Made by a program: the position numbers and the translations under genes
In this document: one piece after another, positions 4,942-6,426 of the stretch
Position numbering within the stretch: the stretch's first letter is position 1
Layout: each line of letters begins with the position of its first letter
NCBI GenBank assembly: GCA_947457745.1
Contig: CANGWT010000102.1
Location: 1-6,426, forward strand
Source: Burkholderiaceae bacterium
GTDB lineage: Bacteria; Pseudomonadota; Gammaproteobacteria; Burkholderiales; Burkholderiaceae
Length of the DNA stretch: 6,426 nt
Direction: 5' to 3'
The notes under the pieces: model-generated
What the model saw: the letters and a program-made list of their open reading frames with translations, nothing else
Databases searched by the model: none
Told to the model about the DNA's origin: nothing

Positions 4942-6147
4942 ATGACTCTGTTAACTCGCTGTATCTTTACTCTCCTCATGCTGTCATTGCTAGGCTGCAG
5001 CAGTCTGCAGCGCAAAGCGGCAGTACCTTCTCAGCAGATGGGTCAAGCACAAATTGCGGGCCTTACTGGTGTGCGCTATATGGTGGCCAGTCAATCCAGC
5101 GTGGATCAGATGGCTGTGGATATTCAGGCGGGATTTAAGGTGCGGGATGAAAAAACCTTAAATGCACCAGCGAATTATTTATCACTCTCTGGTGGCGGTG
5201 ATGATGGTGCATACGGCGCTGGATTATTAATAGGATGGGCAGAGCGCGGCGATCGCCCACAATTTAATTTGGTCACGGGTATTAGCACTGGCGCATTAAT
5301 TGCCCCATTTGCTTTTATGGGTAAAGAATATGATCCCGTCCTACGAGAGGTCTATACCAAATTAGGCCCCAAGGATATTTTTATAGAGCGTGGTTTGATT
5401 TCAGGAATTCTGAGTGATGGCCTATCTGACACTACACCCCTGTTTCAATTGATTTCAAAATACATTGATCAAGATTTTCTGAAAAAGGTGGCAAATGAGT
5501 ACACCACCAAAAACCGCTGGCTTTTGATTGGGACAAGCAATTTAGATGCAGGTGTACCCGTAGTCTGGAATATGGGTAAGATTGCCAGTCTTGGCACTCC
5601 AGAGGCCTTAGAGCTTTTTAGAAAAGTCATGCTAGCCTCGGCATCAATTCCTGGAGCGTTTTCACCAGTCATGTTCGATTTTGAGGTTTCTGGCCAAAGC
5701 TTCCATGAGATGCATGTCGACGGCGGTGCTATTACTCAGGTATTTCTCTACCCAAGCGCCTTATCTCAGCGCGCCCAAGATTTGAAGCTCAAGTTACAAA
5801 AGCAGCGTAATGCCTACATTATTCGTAATGCCCGCTTAGATCCTGAGTGGCGCGAGACAGAGCGGGGCACCCTGAGCATCATCCAGAGAGCGATCTCCAG
5901 CATGATTCAGACTCAAGGTATCGGAGATCTCTATCGCATCTATCACACCACCCAGATTGATGGAGTCAGTTTCAACTTAGCTTTTATCGGACCAGATTTC
6001 AAATTTCCGCATAAGACGGAGTTTGATACTGCGTATATGCAAGCTCTTTTTGAATATGGATATAAGCAGGGTCTGGGTGGTAAGGAGTGGCAGAAGTACC
6101 CCCCTGGTTACAAACGGGGGTTTGATGAGGAATTGCCCAAAAAATAG
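4942..6147 (+). CDS. Patatin-like phospholipase family lipoprotein
   Basis: The 401-residue protein has all elements of a patatin-type serine lipid hydrolase with a Ser-Asp dyad: the oxyanion glycines in SGGGDDGAYGAG (83-94), the nucleophile elbow GISTG (113-117) with S115, and DGG (260-262) with D260. The N-terminus is a lipoprotein signal: R6, a hydrophobic run 8-17, and the lipobox LLGC with C19 as the lipidated cysteine; S20 at +2 would favour sorting to the outer membrane. It probably cleaves acyl esters of phospholipids or other lipids in the envelope, but substrate and role are unknown. The C-terminus from about 280 has no motif I recognise. No clear Shine-Dalgarno site precedes the ATG, but an in-frame TAATAA just upstream excludes an earlier start. 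It lies 319 bases from leuA with its own promoter, so operon linkage is unlikely. Leucine at lipobox -2 is less usual but tolerated. Confidence 0.9.
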   Translation: MTLLTRCIFTLLMLSLLGCSSLQRKAAVPSQQMGQAQIAGLTGVRYMVASQSSVDQMAVDIQAGFKVRDEKTLNAPANYLSLSGGGDDGAYGAGLLIGWAERGDRPQFNLVTGISTGALIAPFAFMGKEYDPVLREVYTKLGPKDIFIERGLISGILSDGLSDTTPLFQLISKYIDQDFLKKVANEYTTKNRWLLIGTSNLDAGVPVVWNMGKIASLGTPEALELFRKVMLASASIPGAFSPVMFDFEVSGQSFHEMHVDGGAITQVFLYPSALSQRAQDLKLKLQKQRNAYIIRNARLDPEWRETERGTLSIIQRAISSMIQTQGIGDLYRIYHTTQIDGVSFNLAFIGPDFKFPHKTEFDTAYMQALFEYGYKQGLGGKEWQKYPPGYKRGFDEELPKK

Positions 6148-6188
6148 GCATTTCTAGTCAATTTCACCATTATTTTCATATAAATCAA

Positions 6189-6206
6189 GAGCTTGCTTTG
6201 AAGCTC
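6189..6206 (+). repeat. Inverted repeat downstream of the phospholipase gene
   Basis: GAGCTT (6189-6194) and AAGCTC (6201-6206) form a perfect 6-bp stem with a 6-base loop, 41 bases after the stop codon. It is not followed by a U-tract; a run of seven C's (6215-6221) comes shortly after. It could protect the 3' end of the mRNA or be part of a factor-dependent end, but it does not qualify as a classical intrinsic terminator. Confidence 0.35.
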
Positions 6207-6256
6207 GCTGCTCACCCCCCCATTTGAGTGCTTAGCCCAAGAGCAAGGGATTTAAG

Positions 6257-6266
6257 GCAGATCTGC
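6257..6266 (+). repeat. 10-base palindrome abutting the rpsO -10 element
   Basis: GCAGATCTGC is a perfect palindrome that ends at the base before the TACAAT hexamer and contains its extended TG. Its position over the promoter would suit an operator, but a single 10-base palindrome is also common by chance. Confidence 0.35.
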
Positions 6267-6272
6267 TACAAT
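6264..6272 (+). promoter_or_regulatory. Extended -10 promoter for rpsO
   Basis: TGCTACAAT matches an extended -10 (TG, one base, TACAAT), a form I have often seen before strongly expressed betaproteobacterial genes. No good -35 hexamer lies 16-18 bases upstream. Transcription would start near G6279, giving a leader of about 96 bases before rpsO. That leader begins with a short hairpin, GCTTT (6279-6283) with AAAGC (6291-6295), followed by a T-rich run. Confidence 0.6.
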
Positions 6273-6278
6273 TCGAGG

Positions 6279-6310
6279 GCTTTGATTTTTAAAGCTTTTT
6301 TGTTTTATTT
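6279..6310 (+). terminator. Terminator-like short hairpin with U-run in the rpsO leader
   Basis: A 5-bp stem GCTTT/AAAGC with a 7-base loop (6284-6290) is followed by TTTTTTGTTTT (6296-6306). The stem is short and AT-rich, so it would be a poor terminator. It could end read-through from the phospholipase gene, or act as a leader element for transcripts starting at about 6279. It may be only an AT-rich leader. Confidence 0.25.
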
Positions 6311-6374
6311 GATTAATAAATGCACGACACAAATTGGGTGAAAGCTCAGGTGTTCGCAAGTAAGGAGTATGAAA

Positions 6375-6426
6375 ATGGCAGTTGCTGATATTAAAACGGC
6401 GGAAATCGTCAAAGAAAACGCGCGCA
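6375..6426 (+). CDS. rpsO: 30S ribosomal protein S15, N-terminal 17 codons, 3' end outside window
   Basis: The frame from ATG 6375 reads MAVADIKTAEIVKENAR before the window ends, matching the N-terminus of betaproteobacterial S15 as I recall it. S15 binds 16S rRNA early in assembly of the small subunit platform. ATG 6375 is chosen over the in-frame ATG at 6369 because the strong ribosome site TAAGGAG (6361-6367) lies 7 bases from 6375 but only 1 base from 6369. The full protein would be about 89 residues. In many bacteria S15 represses its own translation by binding a structure in the rpsO leader; whether that happens here cannot be told from this fragment. In related genomes pnp often follows, which this window cannot show. 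Confidence 0.93.
   Translation, partial: MAVADIKTAEIVKENAR

Noticed and set aside
5469..5672. Minus-strand ORF opposite the phospholipase gene
   Set aside because: No motif or ribosome site; opposite a conserved patatin domain.
6369..6371. Alternative rpsO start at ATG 6369
   Set aside because: Only 1 base from TAAGGAG, too close; ATG 6375 has ideal spacing and matches the family N-terminus.
1..6426. Mobile element, CRISPR, tRNA or foreign island
   Set aside because: No transposase, integrase, spaced direct repeats, tRNA-like cloverleaf or sharp change in composition was seen; the genes are core housekeeping.

Overview
The window looks like a chromosomal segment of a low-GC member of the Burkholderiales, most likely Polynucleobacter or a close relative. 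The basis is my recall of the IlvC, Psd, PssA, LeuA and S15 protein sequences and of the ilvN-ilvC-psd-pssA-leuA gene order typical of betaproteobacteria; no database search was run. All real genes are on the + strand. I see no mobile element, CRISPR array, tRNA or rRNA.

Layout: the 3' end of ilvN (1-186); ilvC (238-1254, class I ketol-acid reductoisomerase); psd (1287-1934) and pssA (1962-2825), the two steps that make phosphatidylethanolamine from CDP-diacylglycerol; a 249-base leader region (2826-3074) with an unannotated leucine-rich leader peptide and an attenuator; leuA (3075-4622, 2-isopropylmalate synthase); a 319-base gap (4623-4941) with a good promoter; a patatin-like lipoprotein phospholipase gene (4942-6147); a 227-base gap (6148-6374) with an extended -10 promoter; and the first 17 codons of rpsO (ribosomal protein S15), cut by the window end.

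ilvN, ilvC and leuA belong to branched-chain amino acid synthesis. IlvBN makes acetolactate, IlvC turns it into the dihydroxy acid, and LeuA diverts 2-oxoisovalerate to leucine. The psd-pssA pair sits inside this cluster with 27-51 base gaps and no visible terminator, so ilvN to pssA probably form one transcript.

The best signal beyond ordinary genes is the leuA leader. A 24-codon ORF with 10 leucine codons (four of them CTA) is followed by a strong GC hairpin with a U-tract. A segment just after the last leucine codon can pair with the ascending arm of that terminator (9 of 10 positions). This is the arrangement of classical ribosome-mediated leucine attenuation, and it would let leuA respond to leucine independently of the phospholipid genes upstream. 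Between the attenuator and leuA lies a run of three 7-mers forming two overlapping perfect palindromes, whose function I cannot assign.
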